A DNA stretch of 64,000 nt, from NCBI RefSeq assembly GCF_012986595.1, contig NZ_JAAQYM010000001.1, forward strand, positions 62,001 to 126,000, read 5' to 3'. Position numbers and translations under genes: made by a program. Origin of the DNA: Pseudomonas koreensis (GTDB lineage Bacteria; Pseudomonadota; Gammaproteobacteria; Pseudomonadales; Pseudomonadaceae). Position 1 is the first letter of the stretch. Each line of letters opens with the position of its first letter. Of the stretch, positions 52,886 to 61,973 are shown one piece after another. Under the pieces are notes generated by a model that had not been told where the DNA came from, searched no databases, and was given only the letters and a program-made list of their open reading frames with translations.

Positions 52886-55165
52886 TCAAATACGCCGTGC
52901 GGCGTAACGCTTGAGCATGCTTGGAACATCGAGGATCAGAGCGATGCGGCCGTCACCGGTGATGGTGGCGCCGGACATGCCCGGAGTGCCCTGCAGCATT
53001 TTGCCCAATGGCTTGATGACCACTTCTTCCTGGCCGACCAGTTGATCGACAACGAAGCCGATCCGCTGGGTGCCCACCGAAAGGATCACCACGTGGCCTT
53101 CGCGCTGCTCTTCGTGAGCGGCGGAGCTGACCAGCCAGCGCTTGAGGTAGAACAATGGCAGCGCCTTGTCCCGCACGATCACCACTTCCTGGCCATCCAC
53201 CACGTTGGTGGTCGACAGGTCGAGGTGGAAGATTTCGTTGACGTTGACCAACGGGAACGCAAACGCCTGATTGCCGAGCATCACCATCAGGGTCGGCATG
53301 ATCGCGAGCGTCAGCGGCACCTTGATGACGATCTTCGAGCCCTGGCCCTTGGTCGAGTAGATGTTGATCGAACCGTTGAGCTGGGAAATCTTGGTCTTCA
53401 CCACGTCCATGCCGACACCGCGGCCGGACACGTCGGAGATCTCGGTCTTGGTCGAGAAACCCGGGGCGAAAATCAGGTTGTAGCACTCGGTATCGCTCAG
53501 GCGATCGGCCGCATCCTTGTCCATCACACCGCGTTTTACCGCGATCGAACGCAGGACGTTCGGGTCCATGCCCTTGCCGTCGTCGGAGATCGACAACAGG
53601 ATGTGGTCGCCTTCCTGCTCGGCCGCCAGCACCACACGACCGCCACGGGCCTTGCCCGACGCTTCGCGTTCTTCCGGCGACTCGATGCCGTGGTCGACGG
53701 CGTTGCGCACCAAGTGGACCAGCGGGTCGGCCAGGGCCTCGACAAGGTTCTTGTCGAGGTCGGTTTCTTCACCCACCAGTTCCAGGTTGATCTCTTTCTT
53801 GAGCTGACGCGCCAGGTCGCGAACCAGACGCGGGAAGCGCCCGAAGACCTTCTTGATCGGCTGCATCCGGGTCTTCATCACCGCGGTCTGCAAGTCAGCC
53901 GTGACCACGTCGAGGTTCGACACGGCCTTGGACATGGCTTCGTCGCCGCTGTTGAGACCCAGGCGCACCAGACGGTTACGCACCAGTACCAGCTCGCCGA
54001 CCATGTTCATGATTTCGTCGAGACGCGCGGTGTCGACCCGCACGGTGGTCTCGGCTTCGCTCGCCGGTTTTTCCGGTGGCGGAGTTGCCGCAGCACGGGC
54101 CGGTGCCGGTGCCGCAGCGGCAGCCGGTTTTGGCGTTTCAGCTTTTGGCTCAGGCTTGGGCGCAGCTTTCGGCGCGGCGGCCGGAGCGGCAGCCGCCTTG
54201 GCAGCTGGCGCAGCGACTGTCGATGCGGAGCCGGCCGTCGCCGCGCCTGCATCGAACTTGCCTTTGCCGTGCAATTCGTCGAGCAGCGATTCGAATTCGT
54301 GATCGCTGATCAAATCACTGCCGGCAGCCGCCGCTGCCGGAGCGGCTGGCGCAACCGGTGCCGAGGCGATCGCCGACTCCAGCGCTTCAACGGCAAAGTT
54401 GCCCTTGCCGTGCAACTGGTCGAGCAGCGCTTCGAATTCGTCGTCGGTGATGTCCGAGCTGTCGCCTGCAGCAGGCGCCGCCGCCGCAGCGGCTGTCGGT
54501 GCGACAGCGTCCGGCGCGAACTGGCCTTTGCCGTGCAACTGATCGAGCAACGACTCGAATTCAGCGTCGGTGATTTCGTCGCTGGCGGCCGCATCGGCAG
54601 CCGGCGCAGGTGCAGCAGCAGCCGGGGCTTCGGCTTCGGCCTTGGCGGCGTTCAGCGAATCCAGCAACTGTTCAAATTCGTTATCGGTGATGTCGCCCGA
54701 ATCGCCGGCATCGCTTTCGACGACCAGTTCTTCGATCATCTCGGCCACCGGCGAAGCCGGGGCTTCATCGGCCGATTGCGGCTCGGCCAGACGCGCAAGC
54801 GCGGCCAGCAGTTCCGGAGTCGCTGCCGTGATCGGGGCACGTTCACGGACTTCGCTGAACATGCCGTTCACCGCGTCCAGTGCTTCAAGCACCACGTCCA
54901 TCAGTTCTGCATCAACGCGACGCTCACCCTTGCGCAGGATGTCGAACACGTTTTCGGCGATGTGACAGCACTCCACCAGCTCGTTGAGCTGAAGGAAGCC
55001 GGCGCCCCCTTTTACAGTGTGGAAACCGCGAAAAATTGCGTTGAGCAGATCTGCGTCATCCGGGCGGCTTTCCAGCTCGACCAGTTGTTCGGACAGTTGC
55101 TCAAGAATCTCGCCGGCCTCAACCAGGAAATCCTGAAGGATCTCTTCATCGGCGCCGAAGCTCAT
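52886..55165 (-). CDS. cheA: Chemotaxis histidine kinase CheA
   Basis: Sensor kinase of the flagellar chemotaxis array. 759 aa. HPt domain (1-105) with phosphorylated H49 in [16 protein letters not shown]. The region 150-305 holds four copies of an acidic motif ([17 protein letters not shown]), separated by Ala/Pro-rich linkers. Dimerisation, HATPase ([42 protein letters not shown]) and CheW-like regulatory domains follow, ending [15 protein letters not shown]. The linker repeats are unusual (see findings). 54 bp downstream of cheZ. Confidence 0.96.
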   Translation of the reverse strand: MSFGADEEILQDFLVEAGEILEQLSEQLVELESRPDDADLLNAIFRGFHTVKGGAGFLQLNELVECCHIAENVFDILRKGERRVDAELMDVVLEALDAVNGMFSEVRERAPITAATPELLAALARLAEPQSADEAPASPVAEMIEELVVESDAGDSGDITDNEFEQLLDSLNAAKAEAEAPAAAAPAPAADAAASDEITDAEFESLLDQLHGKGQFAPDAVAPTAAAAAAPAAGDSSDITDDEFEALLDQLHGKGNFAVEALESAIASAPVAPAAPAAAAAGSDLISDHEFESLLDELHGKGKFDAGAATAGSASTVAAPAAKAAAAPAAAPKAAPKPEPKAETPKPAAAAAPAPARAAATPPPEKPASEAETTVRVDTARLDEIMNMVGELVLVRNRLVRLGLNSGDEAMSKAVSNLDVVTADLQTAVMKTRMQPIKKVFGRFPRLVRDLARQLKKEINLELVGEETDLDKNLVEALADPLVHLVRNAVDHGIESPEEREASGKARGGRVVLAAEQEGDHILLSISDDGKGMDPNVLRSIAVKRGVMDKDAADRLSDTECYNLIFAPGFSTKTEISDVSGRGVGMDVVKTKISQLNGSINIYSTKGQGSKIVIKVPLTLAIMPTLMVMLGNQAFAFPLVNVNEIFHLDLSTTNVVDGQEVVIVRDKALPLFYLKRWLVSSAAHEEQREGHVVILSVGTQRIGFVVDQLVGQEEVVIKPLGKMLQGTPGMSGATITGDGRIALILDVPSMLKRYAARRI

Positions 55166-55219
55166 TAATGGGGTGCTCCTACAGGTCTAAAAACCCAAAA
55201 AACCTAAAATTCCAAAACT

Positions 55220-56008
55220 CTAGAATCCGAGGCTGGATAACAAATCGTCCACATCGTCCTGACCGGACACAACGTCTTCTCGTTTATCGGCATGAATCTG
55301 CGGACCTTCACCCTGCGAGAGATGTTTTTGTGGATCTTTTTCTGCAAGCATCGCGGCGCGGTCATGTTCGATGCCCGCAAAGCGGTCGACCTGACTGGCC
55401 ATGAGCACGAGTTTGAGCAAATTGCTTTCGACTTCGGTGACCAGTTGGGTCACACGCTTGATCACCTGACCGGTCAGGTCCTGGTAATCCTGGGCCAGCA
55501 GGATGTCGTTGAGGTTGCTCGACACCGCACGGTTGTCCGTGCTGCTGCGCGACAGAAAACCGTCGACCCGGCGCGCCAGTTCGCGGAACTCTTCAGCCCC
55601 GACCTCACGGCGCATGAAGCGGCCCCAATCGGTGCTCAGGGCCTGGGCTTCTTCAGCCAGGCCATTGACCACCGGAGTAGCGCTTTCCACCAGATCCATG
55701 GTGCGGTTGGCCGCGGCTTCGGTCAGCTTGACCACATAGCCCAGGCGTTCGGTGGCGTCGGTGATTTGCGACACTTCCTCGGCCTGCGGCATGTGCGGAT
55801 CGATCTGGAAGTTGACGATCGCACTGTGCAGTTCGCGTGTGAGCTTGCCCACTTCCTGATACAGGCCGCGGTCACGGGTCTGATTGAGCTCATGGATCAG
55901 TTGCACAGCGTCGCCGAACCTGCCTTTTTCAAGGCTCTCGACCAGTTCGACCGCGTGTTTTTTCAGGGTCGATTCGAAATCGCCCTGTGAAGATTCTTTA
56001 TGCTCCAT
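55220..56008 (-). CDS. cheZ: CheY-P phosphatase CheZ
   Basis: 262 aa, predominantly helical as expected for the four-helix bundle. Visible signatures are FQIDPHMPQAEEVSQITDATERLGYVVKLTEAAANRTMDLVE, the active-site segment LLAQDYQDLTGQVIKRVTQLV (catalytic glutamine in QDYQDLTGQ), and the C-terminal CheY-binding peptide DVDDLLSSLGF. It lies just downstream of cheY. Confidence 0.94.
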   Translation of the reverse strand: MEHKESSQGDFESTLKKHAVELVESLEKGRFGDAVQLIHELNQTRDRGLYQEVGKLTRELHSAIVNFQIDPHMPQAEEVSQITDATERLGYVVKLTEAAANRTMDLVESATPVVNGLAEEAQALSTDWGRFMRREVGAEEFRELARRVDGFLSRSSTDNRAVSSNLNDILLAQDYQDLTGQVIKRVTQLVTEVESNLLKLVLMASQVDRFAGIEHDRAAMLAEKDPQKHLSQGEGPQIHADKREDVVSGQDDVDDLLSSLGF

Positions 56009-56026
56009 AGCTCCCCCGCGCGTTCA

Positions 56027-56398
56027 TCAGCCGATGCGTTCGAAAATCTTCTCGATTTTTTCTTTCAGCGCCTGAGCCGTGAAAGGTTTGACCACGTAGC
56101 CGTTTACACCGGCCTGGGCCGCTTCGATGATCTGCTCGCGCTTGGCTTCTGCCGTCACCATCAGCACCGGCAGGTGCTTGAGTTTTTCATCGGCACGCAC
56201 GTGGCGCAGCAGGTCGATACCGGTCATGCCCGGCATGTTCCAGTCCGTTACCAGAAAGTCGATGCTTCCGCTGTTGAGCACCGGAATGGCAGTGGTGCCA
56301 TCGTCGGCCTCGACGGTGTTGGTGAACCCCAGATCACGCAGCAGGTTCTTGATGATCCGCCGCATCGTTGAGAAGTCATCAACGATGAGGATTTTCAT
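56027..56398 (-). CDS. cheY: Chemotaxis response regulator CheY
   Basis: 123 aa single receiver domain. The acidic pocket is DD at residues 7-8, the phospho-acceptor D52 is in [17 protein letters not shown]82-type in VLMVTAEAK, and the lysine in YVVKPFTAQ. Phospho-CheY binds FliM to change motor rotation. A GGAGG lies 17 bases upstream of this ATG but five bases before an in-frame TTG, so translation may begin four codons earlier (LDKNMKIL). Its 5' gap to fliA is 167 bp with no recognised element. Confidence 0.95.
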   Translation of the reverse strand: MKILIVDDFSTMRRIIKNLLRDLGFTNTVEADDGTTAIPVLNSGSIDFLVTDWNMPGMTGIDLLRHVRADEKLKHLPVLMVTAEAKREQIIEAAQAGVNGYVVKPFTAQALKEKIEKIFERIG

Positions 56399-56565
56399 GT
56401 TCTTGTCCAATTCGACCTCCAAGCAGTCTTAAACGCGCCCAGCACCTGGACGCGCCATTTCAATCAATCCGGCAAAGCACTCGATGACTGTCTGGAGCAC
56501 AACAGAGCAAGACCGGTGCCGTTCATCACCGCACCAGCCTCGTTCGCAGTGTCCCCACACTGCCT

Positions 56566-57306
56566 TCAGCGCGCTCGCCACTCCCCCAAACGCCCCCGCA
56601 AGCGGGCCGCGCACTGGCTGTGTAACTGGCTGACCCGCGATTCACTGACGCCAAGGACTTCACCGATTTCCTTGAGGTTCAGCTCTTCGTCGTAGTACAG
56701 CGCCAACACCAGTCGCTCACGCTCCGGCAAATTGGCAATCGCGTCCGCCAGCGCTGCCTGGAAGCGTTCATCTTCCAGATCGCGTGACGGCTCAAGATGA
56801 GCACTGGCGCCATCCTCGTGCAGCCCTTCGTGTTCGCCGTCCTGCAACAGGTCGTCGAAACTGAACAGCCGGCTGCCCAGCGTGTCATTCAAAATCCCGT
56901 AGTAATCGTCGAGACTCAATTGGAGTTCGGCCGCAACTTCGTGATCTTTAGCATCACGGCCGGTTTTAGCTTCAATTGAGCGAATTGCGTCGCTGACCAT
57001 ACGGGTGTTGCGGTGAACCGAGCGTGGTGCCCAATCCCCTTTGCGCACTTCGTCGAGCATCGCGCCGCGGATTCGAATGCCCGCGTACGTTTCGAAACTG
57101 GCGCCCTTGCTGGCGTCATATTTGGTCGAGACTTCAAGCAGACCGATCATCCCGGCCTGAATCAGATCCTCGACCTGCACACTCGCCGGCAAGCGCGCCA
57201 GCAAGTGATAGGCAATGCGCTTGACCAGTGGCGCGTAACGCTCGATCAACTCGTACTGCGCGTCACGTGCCGACTTCTTGTAGTAGTTCATACCGCTCGC
57301 GGTCAT
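56566..57306 (-). CDS. fliA: Flagellar sigma factor FliA (sigma-28)
   Basis: 246 aa. Region 2 is YAPLVKRIAYHLLARLPASVQVEDLIQAGMIGLLEVSTKYD, region 3 around GAMLDEVRKGDWAPRSVHRN, and region 4 with the helix-turn-helix LNLKEIGEVLGVSESRVSQLHSQCAARL. It directs late flagellar and chemotaxis transcription. Its ATG overlaps the fleN stop by 4 bp (ATGA), as in P. aeruginosa. Confidence 0.96.
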   Translation of the reverse strand: MTASGMNYYKKSARDAQYELIERYAPLVKRIAYHLLARLPASVQVEDLIQAGMIGLLEVSTKYDASKGASFETYAGIRIRGAMLDEVRKGDWAPRSVHRNTRMVSDAIRSIEAKTGRDAKDHEVAAELQLSLDDYYGILNDTLGSRLFSFDDLLQDGEHEGLHEDGASAHLEPSRDLEDERFQAALADAIANLPERERLVLALYYDEELNLKEIGEVLGVSESRVSQLHSQCAARLRGRLGEWRAR

Positions 57307-58133
57307 AACACAGGCCCTGCTGTTTGCTGCACGAGGCGCTCGACGAAAAACTCCAGGTGACCGCGCGGGTTGGCAGGCAGCGGCCAGGTATCGACCTTCT
57401 GCGCGATAGCCTTGAACGCCAGCGCGCACTTGGAACGCGGGAAGGCTTCATAGACCGCTCGCTGCTTCTGCACTGCCTTGCGCACGCTTTCGTCGTACGG
57501 CACCGCGCCGACGTATTGTAAGGCGACGTCGAGGAAACGATCCGTGACCTTGGTCAACTTGGCGAACAGGTTGCGCCCTTCCTGCGGGCTCTGCGCCATG
57601 TTGGCGAGGACGCGGAAGCGGTTCATGCCGTAGTCGCGGTTGAGCAGTTTGATCAGCGCGTAGGCGTCGGTGATCGAGGTCGGCTCGTCGCAGACCACCA
57701 GCAACACTTCCTGCGCTGCGCGAACGAAACTGACTACCGAGTCACCAATACCCGCAGCGGTGTCGATCACCAGCACATCGAGGTTGTCGCCGATGTCGCT
57801 GAAGGCCTGAATCAGACCGGCGTGTTGCGCCGGGCTCAGATGAACCATGCTTTGCGTGCCGGACGCGGCCGGCACGATGCGGATCCCGCCGGGACCCTGC
57901 AACAGCACGTCGCGCAGCTCGCAGCGGCCTTCGATCACGTCGGCCAGTGTACGTTTGGGGGTCAGTCCCAGCAGAACGTCAACGTTCGCCAGCCCCAGGT
58001 CGGCGTCCAGCAGCATGACCCGACGGCCAAGCTCTGCCAGCGCCAGAGACAAGTTCACTGACACGTTAGTCTTGCCGACGCCACCTTTGCCGCCGGTCAC
58101 CGCGATCACCTGTACGGGATGCATGCTGCCCAT
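57303..58133 (-). CDS. fleN: Flagellar number regulator FleN (FlhG)
   Basis: 276 aa MinD-like ATPase that antagonises FleQ and limits flagellar number. The deviant Walker A is VTGGKGGVGKTNVSVNLSLALAE (residues 13-35), Walker A' is LLDADLGLANVDVLLGL, and Walker B is VLVIDTAAGIGDS. The C-terminal half is SKCALAFKAIAQKVDTWPLP-like and helical. It starts one base after a 35-codon small open frame and overlaps fliA. Confidence 0.95.
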   Translation of the reverse strand: MGSMHPVQVIAVTGGKGGVGKTNVSVNLSLALAELGRRVMLLDADLGLANVDVLLGLTPKRTLADVIEGRCELRDVLLQGPGGIRIVPAASGTQSMVHLSPAQHAGLIQAFSDIGDNLDVLVIDTAAGIGDSVVSFVRAAQEVLLVVCDEPTSITDAYALIKLLNRDYGMNRFRVLANMAQSPQEGRNLFAKLTKVTDRFLDVALQYVGAVPYDESVRKAVQKQRAVYEAFPRSKCALAFKAIAQKVDTWPLPANPRGHLEFFVERLVQQTAGPVL

Positions 58134-58134
58134 G

Positions 58135-58242
58135 TTATTTCTTTACCTTGTCTTGCATAGACGGAGGCCACATTACTGGCTGCGCGTTCTCAACCGGAAC
58201 AATGCATGGCAGACCATCGATGTAGGTACAAAAACTGTTCAT
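58135..58242 (-). CDS. Possible 35-aa small protein filling the flhF-fleN gap
   Basis: ATG at 58242, four bases after the flhF stop (TGAGGTAATG), running to a TAA at 58135 one base before the fleN ATG. The predicted product is 35 aa (MNSFCTYIDGLPCIVPVENA...). A GAGG lies only 2 bases before the ATG, which is closer than normal. It has no recognisable domain. The exact tiling between two genes is suggestive of coupled translation, but it may be chance. Low confidence. Confidence 0.28.
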   Translation of the reverse strand: MNSFCTYIDGLPCIVPVENAQPVMWPPSMQDKVKK

Positions 58243-58246
58243 TACC

Positions 58247-59587
58247 TCAGCCAACCTGCTTGGTCGGGCTGTGGTAGATATCAGCGAACATGTCAGCCAT
58301 GGCTTCTTCGCTGGGTTCTTCCTGCATTTGCACGCTGACGGCGCGGCTGACCAGTTGATGACGCCGCGGCAGATGCAGATCATCCGGAATCCGTGGGCCA
58401 TCGGTCAGGTACGCGACCGGCAATTCATGACTGATCGCCAGGCTCAACACTTCGCCAAGGCTGGCCGTCTCATCCAGTTTAGTCAGGATGCAGCCGGCAA
58501 GCCCGCAACGCTTATAACTGTGATAAGCGGCGGTTAGAACCTGTTTCTGGCTGGTGGTTGCCAAAACCAGATAATTTTTTGAACGGATGCCACGCCCGGC
58601 CAGGCTTTCCAGCTGCATGCGCAGTGCCGGATCGCTGGCCTGCAGGCCGGCGGTATCGATCAGCACCACGCGCTTGCGCAGCAACGGATCCAGCGCCTGC
58701 ACCAGCGACTGGCCCGGATCAACGTGGGTCACCGGCACATTGAGAATCCGCCCCAGAGTCTTGAGTTGTTCCTGCGCGCCGATGCGGAAGCTGTCCATAC
58801 TGACCAGCGCGACATTCTGCGCGCCGTACTTGAGCACATAGCGCGCGGCGAGCTTGGCCAGGGTGGTGGTCTTGCCCATGCCGGCCGGGCCGACCATGGC
58901 AATGATACCGCCCTCTTCCAGCGGCTCGACTTCCGGCACGGAAATCATCCGCGCCAGGTGCGCGAGCAGCATGCGCCAGGCCTGACGTGGTTCTTCGATG
59001 TCAGTGATCATCGCCAGCAGATCGCGCGACAGGGGGCCGGACAGGCCGATACGTTGCAGACGGCGATACAGGTTGGCTTGCGCCGGGCGACTGCCCTGCA
59101 GCTGATTCCAGGCCAGGGTGCCGAGCTGCACTTCCATCAGCTCGCGCAGGCTGTTGAGTTCGAAACGCATCGAATCCAGTGCACGCGGATCGACACCGCC
59201 GGACGCCTGTGCAGGTGCCGGGGCCGGACGCGCCGGGGCGGCGTAAGTCGGTTCGCTCAGCGGCTCGGCAGCGGTCAGCGGCAGGCCGGCCGTCAACGGC
59301 AGCCCGGCGAAGATCTGGCGATTGCTATTGCCATCGGCTTCGCCACGCAGGCTCAGCTCGGCCTGGGCGGTGACGATGCGCGACTGGGTCTTGCGCAGCT
59401 CGTCTTCGAGTTCCATGTTCGGCACCCGTGGCGCCAGCGCCGACAATTTGTAATCCAGTGCCGCCGTCAACTCGACACCGCCGGCAATGCGGCGGTTGCC
59501 AATGATGGCGGCATCAGCGCCCAGCTCATCACGAACCAGCTTCATGGCCTGACGCATATCGGCGGCAAAGAAACGCTTAACTTGCAT
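58247..59587 (-). CDS. flhF: Flagellar GTPase FlhF
   Basis: SRP-type GTPase that sets polar placement of the flagellum. 446 aa. The basic N-terminal B domain (MQVKRFFAADMRQAMKLVRDELGADAAIIGNR) is followed by a Pro/Ala-rich linker with a short tandem duplication (two GLPLTA units), the N domain, and the G domain. The latter has G1 GPAGMGKTTTLAKLAARY (about 227-244), G3 LIDTAGLQASD and G4 LTKLDETASLG. It starts 11 bp after flhA and precedes fleN. Confidence 0.95.
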   Translation of the reverse strand: MQVKRFFAADMRQAMKLVRDELGADAAIIGNRRIAGGVELTAALDYKLSALAPRVPNMELEDELRKTQSRIVTAQAELSLRGEADGNSNRQIFAGLPLTAGLPLTAAEPLSEPTYAAPARPAPAPAQASGGVDPRALDSMRFELNSLRELMEVQLGTLAWNQLQGSRPAQANLYRRLQRIGLSGPLSRDLLAMITDIEEPRQAWRMLLAHLARMISVPEVEPLEEGGIIAMVGPAGMGKTTTLAKLAARYVLKYGAQNVALVSMDSFRIGAQEQLKTLGRILNVPVTHVDPGQSLVQALDPLLRKRVVLIDTAGLQASDPALRMQLESLAGRGIRSKNYLVLATTSQKQVLTAAYHSYKRCGLAGCILTKLDETASLGEVLSLAISHELPVAYLTDGPRIPDDLHLPRRHQLVSRAVSVQMQEEPSEEAMADMFADIYHSPTKQVG

Positions 59588-59598
59588 AAACCACTACC

Positions 59599-61728
59599 TC
59601 AGCCGTTGGGCCCTACTGTCGCAACGATGGTCACTTGCTTGTTGTCCGGTATTTCCTGGTAGGCCAGCACATGCAGTCCAGGGACGGCGAGGCGGCCAAA
59701 GCGCGAGAGCATCGCGCGGATCGGGCCTGCTACCAACAGGATCACCGGTTGACCTTGCATTTCCTGACGCTGCGCCGCTTCGATGAGCGAACGCTGCAGC
59801 TTCTCGGCCATGCTTGGCTCCAGCAGAACGCCCTCTTCCGAGCCTTGTCCTGCCTTCTGCAGACTATTGAGCAATATTTGTTCCAACCTTGGTTCCAAGG
59901 TGATCACAGGCAGCTCGGAGTCAGTGCCTACAATGCTTTGGACGATGGCGCGGGATACGCCGACGCGTACCGCGGCCACCAACGCGGCGGTATCTTGACT
60001 CTTGGCGGCGTTGTTGGCGATCGCTTCGGCAATGCTGCGGATATCGCGCACCGGCACGTGTTCGGCCAGCAGCGCCTGCAGCACTTTGAGCAACTGCGAC
60101 AGCGAGACCACCCCTGGCACCAGCTCTTCAGCCAGTTTCGGCGAGCTTTTGGCCAGCAATTGCATGAGTTGCTGCACTTCTTCGTGGCCGATCAGCTCAC
60201 TGGAGTGCTTGTACAGAATCTGGTTCAAGTGGGTCGCGACCACGGTACTGGCGTCGACCACGGTGTAACCGAGCGACTGCGCCTGCGCACGCTGGCTGAC
60301 TTCGATCCACACCGCTTCCAGACCGAAAGCCGGATCTTTGGCGGTAATGCCGTTGAGCGAGCCGTAGACCTGCCCCGGGTTGATCGCCAGTTCGCGGTCC
60401 GGGTAGATCTCGGCTTCGGCGAGGATCACGCCCATCAGGGTCAGGCGATAGGCGCTCGGCGCCAGATCGAGGTTGTCGCGGATGTGCACGGTCGGCATCA
60501 GAAAGCCCAGATCCTGCGAGAGCTTCTTGCGCACGCCCTTGATCCGCGCCAGCAACTGCCCACCCTGATTGCGATCCACCAGCGGGATCAGGCGATAGCC
60601 GACCTCGAGGCCAATCATGTCGATCGGGGTCACGTCATCCCAGCCCAGCTCCTTGGTTTCCATGGCGCGGGCCGGCGACGGCAGCAGTTCCTGCTGGCGC
60701 TGGACCTCTTGCAATGCCTGAACCTTGGCGACGTTCTGCTTTTTCCAGAACAGGTAAGCGCCGCCAGCGGCCAGCGCAGCCATGCTCAGGAACGAGAAGT
60801 GCGGCATGCCCGGCACCAGGCCCATGACCGCCATCAGACCGGCCGCCACCGCCAAGGCTTTGGGCGAAGCGAACATCTGCCGATTGATCTGCTTGCCCAT
60901 GTCTTCCGAACCGGAAGCACGGGTCACCATGATCGCGGCCGCTGTCGATAACAACAGTGATGGCAATTGCGCCACCAAACCGTCACCGATGGTCAGCAAG
61001 GCGTATACCTTGCCGGCGTCGGCGAACGACATGTTGTGCTGGAAGATACCGACAGCCATGCCGCCGATGAGGTTGATGAACAGGATCAGCAGGCCGGCGA
61101 TGGCGTCACCGCGGACGAACTTGCTGGCACCGTCCATCGAACCGTAAAACTCGGCTTCCTGGGCCACTTCCTGGCGGCGCAGCTTCGCCTGGTTCTGGTC
61201 GATCAGGCCGGCGTTGAGGTCGGCGTCGATCGCCATTTGTTTGCCGGGCATCGCATCGAGGGTGAAACGCGCGCTCACCTCGGAAATCCGCCCGGCGCCC
61301 TTGGTCACCACGACGAAGTTGATGATCATCAGAATCGCGAAGACCACGATACCGACCACGTAGTTACCGCCGATCACCACCTCACCGAAGGCCTGGATCA
61401 CCTTACCGGCGGCGGCGTGGCCGTCCTGACCGTGGAGCATCACCACCCGCGTCGAGGCCACGTTCAACGCCAGCCGCAGCAGCGTCGCCACCAGCAGAAT
61501 GGTCGGGAACACCGCAAAATCCAGCGGTCGCAGCGCGTACACGCAGACCAGCAGCACGACAATCGACAGGGCGATGTTGAAGGTGAAGAACACGTCCAGC
61601 AAGAACGGCGGCACCGGCAGCATCATCATCGCCAGCATGACCAGCAGCAACAACGGCACGCCCAGATTGCCTCGACTGAGGTCGGCAATGTTCGAGCGTG
61701 CGTTGTTGATTAACTGAGAGCGATCCAC
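59599..61728 (-). CDS. flhA: Flagellar type III export protein FlhA
   Basis: Export-gate component of the flagellar type III secretion apparatus. 709 aa. About eight N-terminal membrane helices (to about residue 310) include the conserved cytoplasmic FHIPEP-type loop GAGRISEVSARFTLDAMPGKQMAIDADLNAGLI. The large cytoplasmic domain begins near 345 (ELGWDDVTPIDMIGLEVGYRLIPLVD). The start codon is GTG at 61728 with GGGGAAAA upstream. First gene of the flhA-flhF-fleN-fliA segment. Confidence 0.96.
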   Translation of the reverse strand: MDRSQLINNARSNIADLSRGNLGVPLLLLVMLAMMMLPVPPFLLDVFFTFNIALSIVVLLVCVYALRPLDFAVFPTILLVATLLRLALNVASTRVVMLHGQDGHAAAGKVIQAFGEVVIGGNYVVGIVVFAILMIINFVVVTKGAGRISEVSARFTLDAMPGKQMAIDADLNAGLIDQNQAKLRRQEVAQEAEFYGSMDGASKFVRGDAIAGLLILFINLIGGMAVGIFQHNMSFADAGKVYALLTIGDGLVAQLPSLLLSTAAAIMVTRASGSEDMGKQINRQMFASPKALAVAAGLMAVMGLVPGMPHFSFLSMAALAAGGAYLFWKKQNVAKVQALQEVQRQQELLPSPARAMETKELGWDDVTPIDMIGLEVGYRLIPLVDRNQGGQLLARIKGVRKKLSQDLGFLMPTVHIRDNLDLAPSAYRLTLMGVILAEAEIYPDRELAINPGQVYGSLNGITAKDPAFGLEAVWIEVSQRAQAQSLGYTVVDASTVVATHLNQILYKHSSELIGHEEVQQLMQLLAKSSPKLAEELVPGVVSLSQLLKVLQALLAEHVPVRDIRSIAEAIANNAAKSQDTAALVAAVRVGVSRAIVQSIVGTDSELPVITLEPRLEQILLNSLQKAGQGSEEGVLLEPSMAEKLQRSLIEAAQRQEMQGQPVILLVAGPIRAMLSRFGRLAVPGLHVLAYQEIPDNKQVTIVATVGPNG

Positions 61729-61789
61729 CGGTTTTCCCCGTTCCTTTAAAGCAAACTTTTGACGCCCAAAGCAGGCGCACGGCGGCTAC

Positions 61790-61805
61790 TGCAAGAAGCC
61801 TTCCA
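61790..61805 (-). promoter_or_regulatory. Sigma-54 promoter of flhA
   Basis: On the minus strand, TGGAAGGCTTCTTGCA matches the sigma-54 consensus TGGCACG-N4-TTGCW with the invariant GG and GC at exact spacing. It lies about 62 bp upstream of the flhA GTG. In P. aeruginosa flhA transcription is RpoN- and FleQ-dependent, which fits. Confidence 0.75.
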
Positions 61806-61889
61806 ACTTTTTGCGCAGCGCCAAAAAGATCGCAGGCAAACAAGCCCTCCCCCACGCTGCAGCCCTCCCCGCGAATGACCATTCGTCGC

Positions 61890-61911
61890 CACCTGTCAGA
61901 TCTGACAGGTG
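61890..61911. promoter_or_regulatory. Perfect 22-bp palindrome upstream of the right-end gene
   Basis: Eleven bases CACCTGTCAGA followed immediately by their exact reverse complement, with no spacer. It lies 62 bp upstream of the large gene starting at 61974 and about 85 bp upstream of the flhA sigma-54 site. The position suits a dimeric-regulator operator for the plus-strand gene. Confidence 0.6.
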
Positions 61912-61973
61912 CTCAAATCCGCCACGGCGCGTTCAATCACTCCGTCACCCAGACCTCGACCGGAGCTCGCCTC

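Noticed and set aside
52730..55168. 812-codon plus-strand open frame over cheA
   Set aside because: Antisense to cheA; its repeats merely mirror the CheA linker repeats.
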